From NCBI RefSeq assembly GCF_000381985.1, contig NZ_KB907345.1, positions 1-64,000 of the forward strand: a stretch of 64,000 bases of DNA, in the 5' to 3' direction. This DNA is from Novispirillum itersonii subsp. itersonii ATCC 12639. GTDB lineage: Bacteria > Pseudomonadota > Alphaproteobacteria > Rhodospirillales > Rhodospirillaceae. The translations under genes and the position numbers were made by a program. Under the pieces are notes generated by a model. That model worked only from the letters and a program-made list of their open reading frames with translations. It had not been told where the DNA came from and did not search any database. This document shows, in pieces, positions 37,412-44,667 of this stretch (its first letter is position 1; every line of letters begins with the position of its first letter).

Positions 37412-37859
37412 GATTTCAACTCCTCCTGCAGGATGTGAACCGCCTCCCGGTGATAGGCCAGCAGGCGGCTCAGGGGCATCCGTTCAAGTTCGGTGATGGA
37501 TTGGCGGTAATGTCGGGCCAGCCACAGGATCAGGCGGCGGACATCCCGGTAAAATTTCCCGCCGTCCCCGCGCAATAGGCGACATAAACCTGTTGCAGGC
37601 GCCGGTAATCAGGCCACTTGATGGCGTTCAGCTCTTCGGTGGTGATGCTGCACCAACCGGCGACGGTTGCCTTTTCCCGGGCCATATCCGGGCCGGTCAG
37701 GGTTTCCATCGCCTCGATATCCAGCAGGCTGGGGCAACGCATGATCAGGGTGGCGGTCTCTTTACCATCCACCCGCAGCGGGTGGCGCAGGGTGATGCGG
37801 GCATCGCCGCTTTCCAGCCAGTCAACGCCGGTCAGGGTCGGTTCAGGGGCGGTGGTCAT
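37408..37859 (-). CDS. tail assembly chaperone E+E' (-1 frameshift fusion)
   Basis: Reading A AAT TTT at 37551-37557 with a -1 shift joins the first 103 residues of gpE to a 47-residue extension (YRDVRRLILWLARHYRQSIT then ELERMPLSRLLAYHREAVHI) and ends at 37408, overlapping the tape-measure start. The extension matches the gpE' signature (a W-x-x-x-HY-R-x-S-x-x-EL-x-x-M helix). The heptamer fits X XXY YYZ in the right phase. This is the conserved two-product chaperone of P2-type tails. Confidence 0.82.
37530..37859 (-). CDS. P2-like tail assembly protein gpE
   Basis: A 109-residue protein, longer than P2 gpE (91). It has RITLRHPLRVDGKETATLIM, CPSLLDIEAMETLTGPDMAR and SITTEELNAIKWPDYRRLQQ, the pattern of phage tail assembly chaperones (beta hairpin, then 'R-x-P-x-x-x-D'). 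It lies between tube and tape-measure genes. It is preceded by an attenuator-like hairpin that may lower expression relative to the tube. Confidence 0.9.
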   Translation of the reverse strand: MTTAPEPTLTGVDWLESGDARITLRHPLRVDGKETATLIMRCPSLLDIEAMETLTGPDMAREKATVAGWCSITTEELNAIKWPDYRRLQQVYVAYCAGTAGNFTGMSAA

Positions 37860-37894
37860 GATCGTTTCTCATCCGATAAAAGGGGGGGCGCAGG

Positions 37895-37928
37895 AAAAAG
37901 GGGCGGGGGCCGTGTGGCCGCCCCCGCC
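37895..37928 (-). terminator. attenuator-like hairpin between tube and chaperone genes
   Basis: On the minus strand GGCGGGGGC pairs with GCCCCCGCC, followed by CCTTTTT. It sits in the only sizeable gap of the tail operon (80 bp), just after the two most abundant products (sheath and tube), as expected for a partial terminator. Confidence 0.7.
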
Positions 37929-37939
37929 GGATCTGCCGC

Positions 37940-38452
37940 TTACGGCAGGCCGAGGGCCTTGTTGACCCTGGCCCGCAGGTTGTTGCCACCGATGATCAGC
38001 ACGCCGCGTTCCGGGTCGACTTCATCAATCACCAGATTGTTGGCGTCGAGGCGGTAGTAGCTGAGGGCGATTTCGTACTTTTCCTCGGTCTTCTCGCCCT
38101 GCTTCCATTCGCCACGGTCCAGCTTGTTGACCGATCCGCGCAGGGTGACCCGCACGCTGGTGGTGGCATCGGTCTGATCGACCATGGCGGCGCGGATGAT
38201 CAGGCTGCGGCCAGACAGCCCGTAGACCGAGGCCATGCGGCGGTTGAAATCGCTGAAGGTCAGCTCCGACTTCAGCTCGCCCAGCGTGAAGAAGCGGCGG
38301 AACTGCTTGGCCGACATTCCGGCACCGGCGCTCCATTCCCCGGCCATTTCCAGCGCCGGATGCTTGAAGCTGGAAACGAGGCCGACCTGCATGCCGCCGT
38401 CAATGCTGACGGTATAGCCAGCGCAGTCGTGGCGGTAGGCGTTGTAAGACAT
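37940..38452 (-). CDS. P2-like tail tube protein gpFII
   Basis: A 170-residue tube subunit (P2 FII: 172). Landmarks: MSYNAYRHDCAGYTVSIDGG, GLVSSFKHPALEMAGEWSAG (family pattern 'P-x-L-x-x-x-x-E'), and VTLRGSVNKLDRGEWKQGEK followed by EIALSYYRLDANNLVIDEVD. Rings of this protein form the tail lumen. Lies 21 bp after the sheath gene. Confidence 0.93.
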   Translation of the reverse strand: MSYNAYRHDCAGYTVSIDGGMQVGLVSSFKHPALEMAGEWSAGAGMSAKQFRRFFTLGELKSELTFSDFNRRMASVYGLSGRSLIIRAAMVDQTDATTSVRVTLRGSVNKLDRGEWKQGEKTEEKYEIALSYYRLDANNLVIDEVDPERGVLIIGGNNLRARVNKALGLP

Positions 38453-38473
38453 GGTTTTATCCCCTTGCTGGAC

Positions 38474-39646
38474 TTACTGGCTGAACACGGCGGTGTAGAG
38501 GGTCGGGTCGATCTGCGAGACGACGATGATGTCTTCCGCCGGAACCGGATCGACCCACTTGTAACGAAGGATCGCCTGCCCCTTGCGCAGGTTGCTCCAG
38601 CTGTTCAGGTCACCGTCGACCCAGCATTCCCCGGCCAGAATCACCCCCTGGCGGATCAGGTCAGACAGGAACTGATTACCGGTTTCGACCAGATCTTCGA
38701 AAAAGGTCGGGGTGATCGGCTGGTCAACGCGGGTCTTGTAGGCGCGCAGCAGGCTGTCACCGACAAAGTCGTCAATCACCTGCGTGGTGATGAAGCGGCG
38801 GTTTTCATCTTCGCTGCACGAATGGTTGCCCCACAGCTTGAACACGCCGTCATCATTGATGATGGTGCCGACATGGGCTTCGTTCAGGCTGTTGGCTTCG
38901 CAGGGGCGGCCCGGCACATAGTCAATCGCCTGTGACAGGCCAAGGATCGGCAGATCGGTGTTGGACGGTGACCACGCGATGTTGCGTTCAAAATGGCGCC
39001 GGATCAGCGCCCCGAGGGCAAAGGCAGAGCCAAAGCTGAGCACTTTGTTTCCGGCACGGTCCCGCACCAGCGGGCGGCCAAACACCGGGTTGTAGACACG
39101 GGCCGACGCGAAGGAGGCCGCATAGGCCTTGGCGGCGGCGTTGGTGGTGTCGGGGGCATCAACAAAAGCCCACCCGGCCAGACGCTCGGCCAGCCCCTTC
39201 AGGGCCTGTCCGACCGCCGGGCGGTCGCTGAAACCGGGGGCGCCGATGGCACGCGGTGCCAGACCGCCGGTGATGCTGCGGGCTGACAGCAGGGCCTGAA
39301 GGCCGGTGCGGGAGCCATCGGCAAGGGTTTTGCCGATAATGTTGTTTTCAATTTCCTCGTCGGTGGTGCCTTCAGCGACACGCACGACCACCACCGCACA
39401 CAGGGTCAGGCTGTAGATGGCATCCATCGCCAGCGGCAGGGTGCCGGTCTCGCCCAGCGCTGCCGACAGGGTTTCGTCGGCTTCAATCGCAACCGGGGTG
39501 TTCAGCGGAAATTTGGCCGGATCGGCGTTGGGGGCGGTGCCGACCAGACCGATCACCGACACATTGACCGCCCGCACCGGGCGCGGCCCGCTGGGATCAT
39601 CAACGCGGCGGACACCGTGGTTAAAAGTCTGCGGAATGGTAACCAT
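38474..39646 (-). CDS. P2-like tail sheath protein gpFI
   Basis: A 390-residue contractile sheath (P2 FI: 396). It starts VTIPQTFNHGVRRVDDPSGP with RPVRAVNVSVIGLVGTAPNA, which is the sheath 'G-V-x-x-E/D' entry, and continues with FADAP-type strand WAFVDAPDTTNAAAKAYAAS and the C-terminal handshake SQIDPTLYTAVFSQ. LKLWGNHSCSEDENRRFITT-like sequence is characteristic of P2/pyocin R sheaths. Intact, so a functional contractile tail could be made. Confidence 0.95.
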   Translation of the reverse strand: MVTIPQTFNHGVRRVDDPSGPRPVRAVNVSVIGLVGTAPNADPAKFPLNTPVAIEADETLSAALGETGTLPLAMDAIYSLTLCAVVVVRVAEGTTDEEIENNIIGKTLADGSRTGLQALLSARSITGGLAPRAIGAPGFSDRPAVGQALKGLAERLAGWAFVDAPDTTNAAAKAYAASFASARVYNPVFGRPLVRDRAGNKVLSFGSAFALGALIRRHFERNIAWSPSNTDLPILGLSQAIDYVPGRPCEANSLNEAHVGTIINDDGVFKLWGNHSCSEDENRRFITTQVIDDFVGDSLLRAYKTRVDQPITPTFFEDLVETGNQFLSDLIRQGVILAGECWVDGDLNSWSNLRKGQAILRYKWVDPVPAEDIIVVSQIDPTLYTAVFSQ

Positions 39647-39660
39647 GATTATGCTCCTTG

Positions 39661-39930
39661 TTACTGTGTATTCAGTTCGGCGCGCAGGCTGGCAGCCTCG
39701 GCCTCCAGTGCTGCCAGCCGGTCGTGATCGGTCTGGGTGGCAGTGTTGGTGATGATTGCGCGCAGGGGGCGGGCGCTGGCGGCGTCGATGGCTGCCAGTC
39801 GGGCGGTGATCGCGGCGGTGCGGTCGATCGCCGGGAGCGGCTGGTAGCCCTCAAGCCACTCTGTTGCCCCCGGTTGTGCATTGGCGTAGGCGGCGACAAT
39901 CGTGCCGTGTTGATCTCGCTGGACGTACAT
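39661..39930 (-). CDS. small protein after tail fibre, chaperone-like
   Basis: An 89-residue protein, MYVQRDQHGTIVAAYANAQP with GATEWLEGYQPLP, then a coiled-coil C-terminus (DHDRLAALEAEAASLRAELN). The start 'YVQRD-x-x-G-x-I-x-x-x-y-A-x-x-Q-x-G' is seen in small proteins encoded just downstream of fibre genes; it takes the place of P2 gpG. The frame is open upstream to 40290 but the ATG one base before the fibre stop is the natural start. Confidence 0.65.
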   Translation of the reverse strand: MYVQRDQHGTIVAAYANAQPGATEWLEGYQPLPAIDRTAAITARLAAIDAASARPLRAIITNTATQTDHDRLAALEAEAASLRAELNTQ

Positions 39931-39931
39931 C

Positions 39932-41452
39932 TCAGTAACCCTCCCGTGGGTCGAGGTATGCATCGGTCGATAGGCCGGCGTAGTTTGCGTTACTGATGTG
40001 GATCTGCCGCGCGGCATCGGTGATGCATGACCACGGACCGGACCCGGCGATACTGGCGATCCAGAACGAGCCACCGTAGAGCGATGACGCGGCTGCGTCC
40101 GTCGGCCTGATGAGCGGGGTGTTGAAGCTGTTTTGGATCTGGATAATCCCGCGTGCATAACAGCGGACGCCGGGCGGTACCGAAAGAACGAGATTACCTG
40201 GGGGGGCCCCGGAAAGGTCGATACGGGGGGTCCCCCACGTGATGTGACCGCCGACGTGATTGATGATCGGGACGATATTACCCCCGCCATCAGTCAGGAC
40301 CGACCCGACACGGCGACGGACGGTATACCCGGCAGGAATGGCCGGGGATAACGATACTGAGAACAGAATATCGGTGGGCTGTCCGGCCCCGCCGATCAGA
40401 TAGACGTGATACCACGTGTTGGTTGCCCGACTGCCGGTGTCGAGCTTAGACGCGCCAGCTCCGGCAGCCCATCCGCCGCTGGCTTGTAACGTGCCGGTCA
40501 GCGGCGACATCAGCCTGAGGTTGGTGCTGTCGGCAACATCCCGCGCCCCACCGGTACCAACGGTTACTGCCGTTGCCGTGACAGACAGCAGCAGGCCGCT
40601 GATATAATGCGGTGACCACGAGACCGCAGCCGCCGCTGCGGAGACAAACTCAGTGGTTGCCAGCCGGGTGGAGCTGTCCCCCGCTGCCGGGGTTGGTGCG
40701 GTCGGGGTCCCGGTCAGCGCCGGAGAGGACAGCGGGGCCTTAAGCGCGAGCTGGTTGGCCACGGTGGCGGCAAAGCTGGCATCGTTGCCAAGCGCTGCGG
40801 CCAGCTCCCCCAGCGTGTCCAGCGCCCCCGGTGCGGCATTAACCAGATCGGTCAGTGCAGCCTTGAGGCCTGCCGGATGGACCGCCACCGTCGCGAGCTG
40901 ACCGCTGCGGGCCTCGGCAACCGTGGCAAGGCGGGTAAAGCCCTTCGCCGTCTCCGTTGCGTCGGGATGGTTGCGGCTGTTGGCGTGATCGCTGATTGCG
41001 GCAGAGACCGCCATAAGCGTGGCATAGGTGCCGCTGTCCACGGTCATGTCGATGACGGCGGCGTCGGACACGGCGATGCGGGCCAGCAGGTCGATGGTGT
41101 GGGTTTCTGCCGGGCCGCCCTTGTACAGGTCGCTCCGGCGGCACAGGGCCAGCGGGGTGCCATCGGCGGACAGGATCGCGGCTTCTCGGATCACGAAGGG
41201 ACCGGCTGCCACCGGCACCACCGCCTGCACCTCAACCAGCAGCGGGTTATCCGGGGCGCGGCGGACGGTGGAGACCGGGCCGCGCCAGACTTCGTTTACA
41301 ATGCCGGTGGCACTGGCAGGCGGCACCGTGCCGCCGCCATCGCCCAGCACCAGCGTGGCGATGCCGATCGGGGTATTGCTGGTAATCGCGCTGGCGATCA
41401 GAGCCAGCCCGGCGGACGTCATCCGCCAGCCGTAGGGGTCAGTTTCAGTCAT
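39932..41452 (-). CDS. tail fibre protein (P2 gpH-like)
   Basis: A 506-residue fibre. Residues 1-160 match the P2 H attachment domain (GWRMTSAGLALIASAITSNT, PVSTVRRAPDNPLLVEVQAV, FVIREAAILSADGTPLALCR). Residues about 165-275 hold repeat motifs for trimeric shafts (HPDATETAKGFTRLATVAEA; ALKAPLSSPALTGTPTAPTP, a tail-fibre repeat). The distal 230 residues are unlike known fibres and would decide which cell is bound. For a tailocin this sets the killing range. Confidence 0.88.
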   Translation of the reverse strand: MTETDPYGWRMTSAGLALIASAITSNTPIGIATLVLGDGGGTVPPASATGIVNEVWRGPVSTVRRAPDNPLLVEVQAVVPVAAGPFVIREAAILSADGTPLALCRRSDLYKGGPAETHTIDLLARIAVSDAAVIDMTVDSGTYATLMAVSAAISDHANSRNHPDATETAKGFTRLATVAEARSGQLATVAVHPAGLKAALTDLVNAAPGALDTLGELAAALGNDASFAATVANQLALKAPLSSPALTGTPTAPTPAAGDSSTRLATTEFVSAAAAAVSWSPHYISGLLLSVTATAVTVGTGGARDVADSTNLRLMSPLTGTLQASGGWAAGAGASKLDTGSRATNTWYHVYLIGGAGQPTDILFSVSLSPAIPAGYTVRRRVGSVLTDGGGNIVPIINHVGGHITWGTPRIDLSGAPPGNLVLSVPPGVRCYARGIIQIQNSFNTPLIRPTDAAASSLYGGSFWIASIAGSGPWSCITDAARQIHISNANYAGLSTDAYLDPREGY

Positions 41453-41459
41453 CAGATCC

Positions 41460-42098
41460 TCACAGGGTCATGCGGGAAACGGTAAGAACACCGGCACAGA
41501 TGTCCGGGGTGGCGGCGGGGTCAGCGGCGGACGGGACCAGCGCCATTCCGGCTGCATGGTGATGCACCATTCGCACGCTGATCCCGGTATGCAGGGGTGC
41601 AGCGGGGCTGATTTCCGGCAGCGTTAAGGTTTCCAGATGCTGACTTTTGCGTTTGGTGATGCCGATCACCGCATGCAGGTCGGCCAGATCCTCTGACGTG
41701 AACCCAACAGCCGGGGCGTTGACCCGGACAGCAAACGTGCCGCGCCGGGTTTCCGGCTGTTGTTCGTGCCACTCAGTCACCCGGCCCGGCCAGCCCATCG
41801 CCGACAGGGCCAGCTCAATGCCGCTGACCTTGCCGCGCAGGGCGTTGATCTGCCAGCTGTCGGCAATCATCCGGCGCTTGGTGGCTTCCGGCCAGTCGCT
41901 GCTCCACAGCACCACCCGTACCGCCTGTGCCAGATGGGGCAAAAACCACTCCGGGCACCGGGCCGGATCCCACAGATCCGTCAGGGTTTCCACCGGCAGC
42001 GATGCCAGCGGGGCGACCATCGCCTGTTCCAGCGCCTGCATCTGCGGGGTGACGGTTTTGGGCAGAAGGGAAGGGACGGGGGTAACCATCAGGCGCAT
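41460..42098 (-). CDS. P2-like baseplate protein gpI
   Basis: A 212-residue wedge protein of the P2 gpI family: SLLPKTVTPQMQALEQAMVA, LWDPARCPEWFLPHLAQAVR (hallmark 'L-W-x-P-x-x-C-P'), VVLWSSDWPEATKRRMIADS and WQINALRGKVSGIELALSAM. It links gpJ to the fibre. Overlaps gpJ by 10 bp. P2 gpI is 176 residues; the extra C-terminal part contains SVRMVHHHAAGMALVPSAAD. Confidence 0.93.
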   Translation of the reverse strand: MRLMVTPVPSLLPKTVTPQMQALEQAMVAPLASLPVETLTDLWDPARCPEWFLPHLAQAVRVVLWSSDWPEATKRRMIADSWQINALRGKVSGIELALSAMGWPGRVTEWHEQQPETRRGTFAVRVNAPAVGFTSEDLADLHAVIGITKRKSQHLETLTLPEISPAAPLHTGISVRMVHHHAAGMALVPSAADPAATPDICAGVLTVSRMTL

Positions 42099-42988
42099 CC
42101 CGTCCCGGCTGAGCCGGTGACAACGGTGATTGATGCGGCATACAGCGCGGTATCCTGCGGGCAGGCGACGGCATCCGGCGTGACGGTGGCATCCAGCACG
42201 CCGTCAACAATGCAGGCACCGATCAGGGCCCCGGCTGTCCAGCGGCGCCCCAGCGGTGTTTGCCCCGGTGTTTCCCGCCATTCGGTATAGGTTTTCAGGC
42301 GCTGATAGGCCGCAGCGCGGGCTGTTGCCGCATCGGCATTGGGGGCCAGCACCAGCCGGGCAGTGATGTCCACCGGTACCACGGTTGCGGCCTGCACACT
42401 GACGCGGTCGCCGTGGGTGCGGCGGTTGCGGTCCGTGGCGACCACCCGCACGGCATCCAGCGTGGCGGCATCCGGTGCTCCGTTCCAGCCGAGGACGGTG
42501 ATGGTGATGTCGCAAGGCTCCGGGCTATGGATCCAGATATCCCGGACGTCCGGCACTTCCAGCGCCAGCGCCCGGTACAGACCGTCACTGCCGGACTGGC
42601 CCAGACGGTCCCATGCCCCGTAATAGCGGTTGAGAAGGCGCTCATCGCTTTCATAAACCGGCGGGCGCGGCGGTACTGCGGTGGCGTCACCGGGGTCCAG
42701 CAGCTGCCGGGCCACGGCGGCACGCAGGGCAATGGCATCCAGATCTTTGCCGTGCGCCAGATGGGGCATCACGGCGCGCACTGCATCATTGATGCGGGCA
42801 ACAGCCATCTGATTGTGCCAGGCCCCGACCATCAGCAGCTTGTGCAGCGGGTCACTTTCCCGCCCGGCATCAAACAGTCCGGGGGTATCGGTCAGCAGGC
42901 GCTGCAGCGCCGCTGCATAGGCCTGTTCGACCGACAGGGGGGCAACAATGTCCGGGGTCGGGCCGGGAAGAACGCGGGGGATACTCAT
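42089..42988 (-). CDS. P2-like baseplate wedge protein gpJ
   Basis: A 299-residue Baseplate_J protein (P2: 302). RVLPGPTPDIVAPLSVEQAY, LAHGKDLDAIALRAAVARQL ('AxGxDLDxLA' is the family signature), DERLLNRYYGAWDRLGQSGS and DIWIHSPEPCDITITVLGWN are all present. Forms the wedge ring with gpW and gpI. Overlaps gpI and starts 4 bp after gpW. Confidence 0.95.
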   Translation of the reverse strand: MSIPRVLPGPTPDIVAPLSVEQAYAAALQRLLTDTPGLFDAGRESDPLHKLLMVGAWHNQMAVARINDAVRAVMPHLAHGKDLDAIALRAAVARQLLDPGDATAVPPRPPVYESDERLLNRYYGAWDRLGQSGSDGLYRALALEVPDVRDIWIHSPEPCDITITVLGWNGAPDAATLDAVRVVATDRNRRTHGDRVSVQAATVVPVDITARLVLAPNADAATARAAAYQRLKTYTEWRETPGQTPLGRRWTAGALIGACIVDGVLDATVTPDAVACPQDTALYAASITVVTGSAGTGCA

Positions 42989-42992
42989 GATT

Positions 42993-43334
42993 TCACCTGC
43001 CTTTCACCTCAACATCAAACACATAGCGCTCGCCGCTTTCGGTCAGGGTGCCGTCCAGGGTCAGCAGCAGTTGCCCGCCGCGCCTGACGTCCGGCACCGA
43101 ACGGCGCAGGATCCAGCGGTCTTCCCAACGGCGGAGACGGATGGCGGTTTCGTGGGCCAGCCAGCTGACAAAGTCGGCGGTCATGGGGCGGTCGATGGCC
43201 CCGGGGATCAGCGATCCGTACTCAGGCCGCCACAGCAGCGACCCCAGCGGTGTCATCAGAATGTCAGTCACCGACTGCCGGATGTGGGCCAGCCCGTCCA
43301 GCGTCTGACCGGTGGTTGCGTTCATGCCGGCCAT
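42993..43334 (-). CDS. P2-like baseplate protein gpW (gp25-like)
   Basis: A 113-residue gp25-type lysozyme-fold wedge protein: HIRQSVTDILMTPLGSLLWR, PEYGSLIPGAIDRPMTADFV and RWEDRWILRRSVPDVRRGGQ. The 'T-P-x-G-S/T-R-x-x-R-P-x-YG' motif is clear. Same size as P2 gpW. An internal ATG at 43325 is a possible alternative start. Two base pairs from gpV. Confidence 0.93.
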   Translation of the reverse strand: MAGMNATTGQTLDGLAHIRQSVTDILMTPLGSLLWRPEYGSLIPGAIDRPMTADFVSWLAHETAIRLRRWEDRWILRRSVPDVRRGGQLLLTLDGTLTESGERYVFDVEVKGR

Positions 43335-43336
43335 GA

Positions 43337-43924
43337 TCAGTCCTCTACTTTCGGCGGGTGATATCCGTGGTCTGGCAGGCCGGTGACAATGGCCCCGGTC
43401 TGCCAGCTTTCCGTTTCAAACTGCGGCCCGCTGATGTGGCGCAGCTGGGTTGCCATGCCGTGGTGATCGACCAGATAGCGGCCTTCTTTGCCGGTCCGCA
43501 CGGTGATATCCCGGGCCTCCAGCGTGATCTTGCCGACCGCCGACAGGTGCAGGTCCCCTTCCGAATGCACCGACAGGGTTTTGCTGCGGGTGTCGTAACG
43601 GGCCTCAGTGCCGTCCGCCCAGCGGACACAGCTGATGTCAACATGATCAGCCGCCGGGGGGTGAGCCCCGGTGGACAGCCCCCCCAGCACCACGCCCTGT
43701 TGCAGATTGCCTTCCGGCGCCGCCAGCAGAACCGCTTCCCCGATCGAGGGGATCCGGTGACTGGCGGCAACCCCGGCCCAGCGCAGGCAGGGCAGCCAGC
43801 CGGTGGAAACGCCTGCGGCAATTTCCACCCGCACCGCCTGCGGGGTATGGTCTGTAACCACCCCGCGCAGCAGGACCAGCCGCAGGCTGCGGGCCAGTTC
43901 TGCCAGAATGAATCCGCTATCCAT
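43337..43924 (-). CDS. P2-like baseplate spike protein gpV
   Basis: A 195-residue spike (P2: 211). N-terminal helix MDSGFILAELARSLRLVLLR with GVVTDHTPQAVRVEIAAGVS, OB-fold PCLRWAGVAASHRIPSIGEA-VLLAAPEGNLQQGVVLGGLS, and a C-terminal beta-helix (SVHSEGDLHLSAVGKITLEA RDITVR) that forms the needle. ATG at 43924 chosen with GAGG nine nt upstream; the frame is open further but overlaps the gene before it. The last residues (HGMATQLRHISGPQFETESW) are usual for this family. Confidence 0.9.
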   Translation of the reverse strand: MDSGFILAELARSLRLVLLRGVVTDHTPQAVRVEIAAGVSTGWLPCLRWAGVAASHRIPSIGEAVLLAAPEGNLQQGVVLGGLSTGAHPPAADHVDISCVRWADGTEARYDTRSKTLSVHSEGDLHLSAVGKITLEARDITVRTGKEGRYLVDHHGMATQLRHISGPQFETESWQTGAIVTGLPDHGYHPPKVED

Positions 43925-44432
43925 GGGGAACATCCTCGGCACCCGGCACCGGTAAAAGGACGGTGCCGTATCCTTCGGCTGTGATTTCTGCGGCGGCATC
44001 CCGCACGAACAGGCCGCCTTCAAAGGTGAAGGCGTACCGTAGGGTGGTGTTGCCGTTGTCCGTGGTCACACTGTCGCGGGTTTGCAGCGTCAGCAGCCCG
44101 GCATAAGCGGTATCGCCTGCCGATGCCGGGGAGGGCGGGGTGATCCGCAGACGGTCTGCGATGACAGACCGCTCCCAGTGCTGGATGGCTCCCACTGTTT
44201 CCGGTGGCAGGGCCGAGGCTGCAATCTCTACGGTCACCGACCCGGTCAGGGCATGCTGGGCACCCCAGCCCGGCACAACATGGCGGGCTTTCATGCCGGG
44301 GGCATAAGACATCTGCCCGGTCTGACAGAGGACAGGTGTACGGTCAGGGATTGCACCGGTCAGGGGCAGGCCAATACTTTCCATCCGGGTGAAGACAATG
44401 TTGGAAATGGAAGATGTCAACGGATCCGGCAT
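43917..44432 (-). CDS. unknown first gene of the tail operon
   Basis: A 171-residue protein with no family recognised. It starts MPDPLTSSISNIVFTRMESI and shows alternating beta strands (GSVTVEIAASALPPETVGAI, AGLLTLQTRDSVTTDNGNTT, LRYAFTFEGGLFVRDAAAEI). No signal peptide and no DNA-binding motif. It overlaps gpV by 8 bp (ATGGATAG), so it is translated with the baseplate genes. In P2 the matching site (upstream of V) holds tail-completion genes R and S; the sequence does not look like either, but a virion or assembly role is likely. Confidence 0.7.
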   Translation of the reverse strand: MPDPLTSSISNIVFTRMESIGLPLTGAIPDRTPVLCQTGQMSYAPGMKARHVVPGWGAQHALTGSVTVEIAASALPPETVGAIQHWERSVIADRLRITPPSPASAGDTAYAGLLTLQTRDSVTTDNGNTTLRYAFTFEGGLFVRDAAAEITAEGYGTVLLPVPGAEDVPHG

Positions 44433-44511
44433 AGATAATCCCCTGATGGCGTATAAGTGAGTCTGGAGTTTTATTTTTTCTTCAACTTCCTGACTGAAGA
44501 AAATTTATTAC

Positions 44512-44576
44512 GATATACCCCTGATGTCTTTTTTCTCAATTCCAGATCTGGAAAGTGAATTCCAGATCTGGAATTC
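44512..44576 (-). promoter_or_regulatory. promoter with tandem palindromic operator for the tail operon
   Basis: Two copies of TTCCAGATCTGGAA (44540-44553 and 44560-44573) stand exactly 20 bp apart; the second extends to a 20-bp perfect palindrome GAATTCCAGATCTGGAATTC (44557-44576). Immediately downstream on the minus strand are TTGAGA (44539-44534) and TATATC (44517-44512) with 16-bp spacing. The palindromes touch the -35 box, fitting an activator or repressor of tail expression. Confidence 0.7.
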
Positions 44577-44603
44577 AGATCGTTCCGCCCCATGCGGCCA
44601 TGC

Positions 44604-44640
44604 AAAAAGGCCCCGCCGGAGAGGCGGGGCCTTGAAAAAA
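44604..44640 (-). terminator. terminator of the binding-protein/agmatinase genes
   Basis: AAGGCCCCGCC pairs with GGCGGGGCCTT around GGAGA, with A/T runs on both sides, so it works in both directions. Confidence 0.93.
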
Positions 44641-44667
44641 GCAGGCAGGACAGAAGGGGATGGGGCG

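Noticed and set aside
39661-40290. 209-residue version of the small post-fibre gene
   Set aside because: The first 120 codons overlap the fibre gene out of frame; the conserved start is at 39930.
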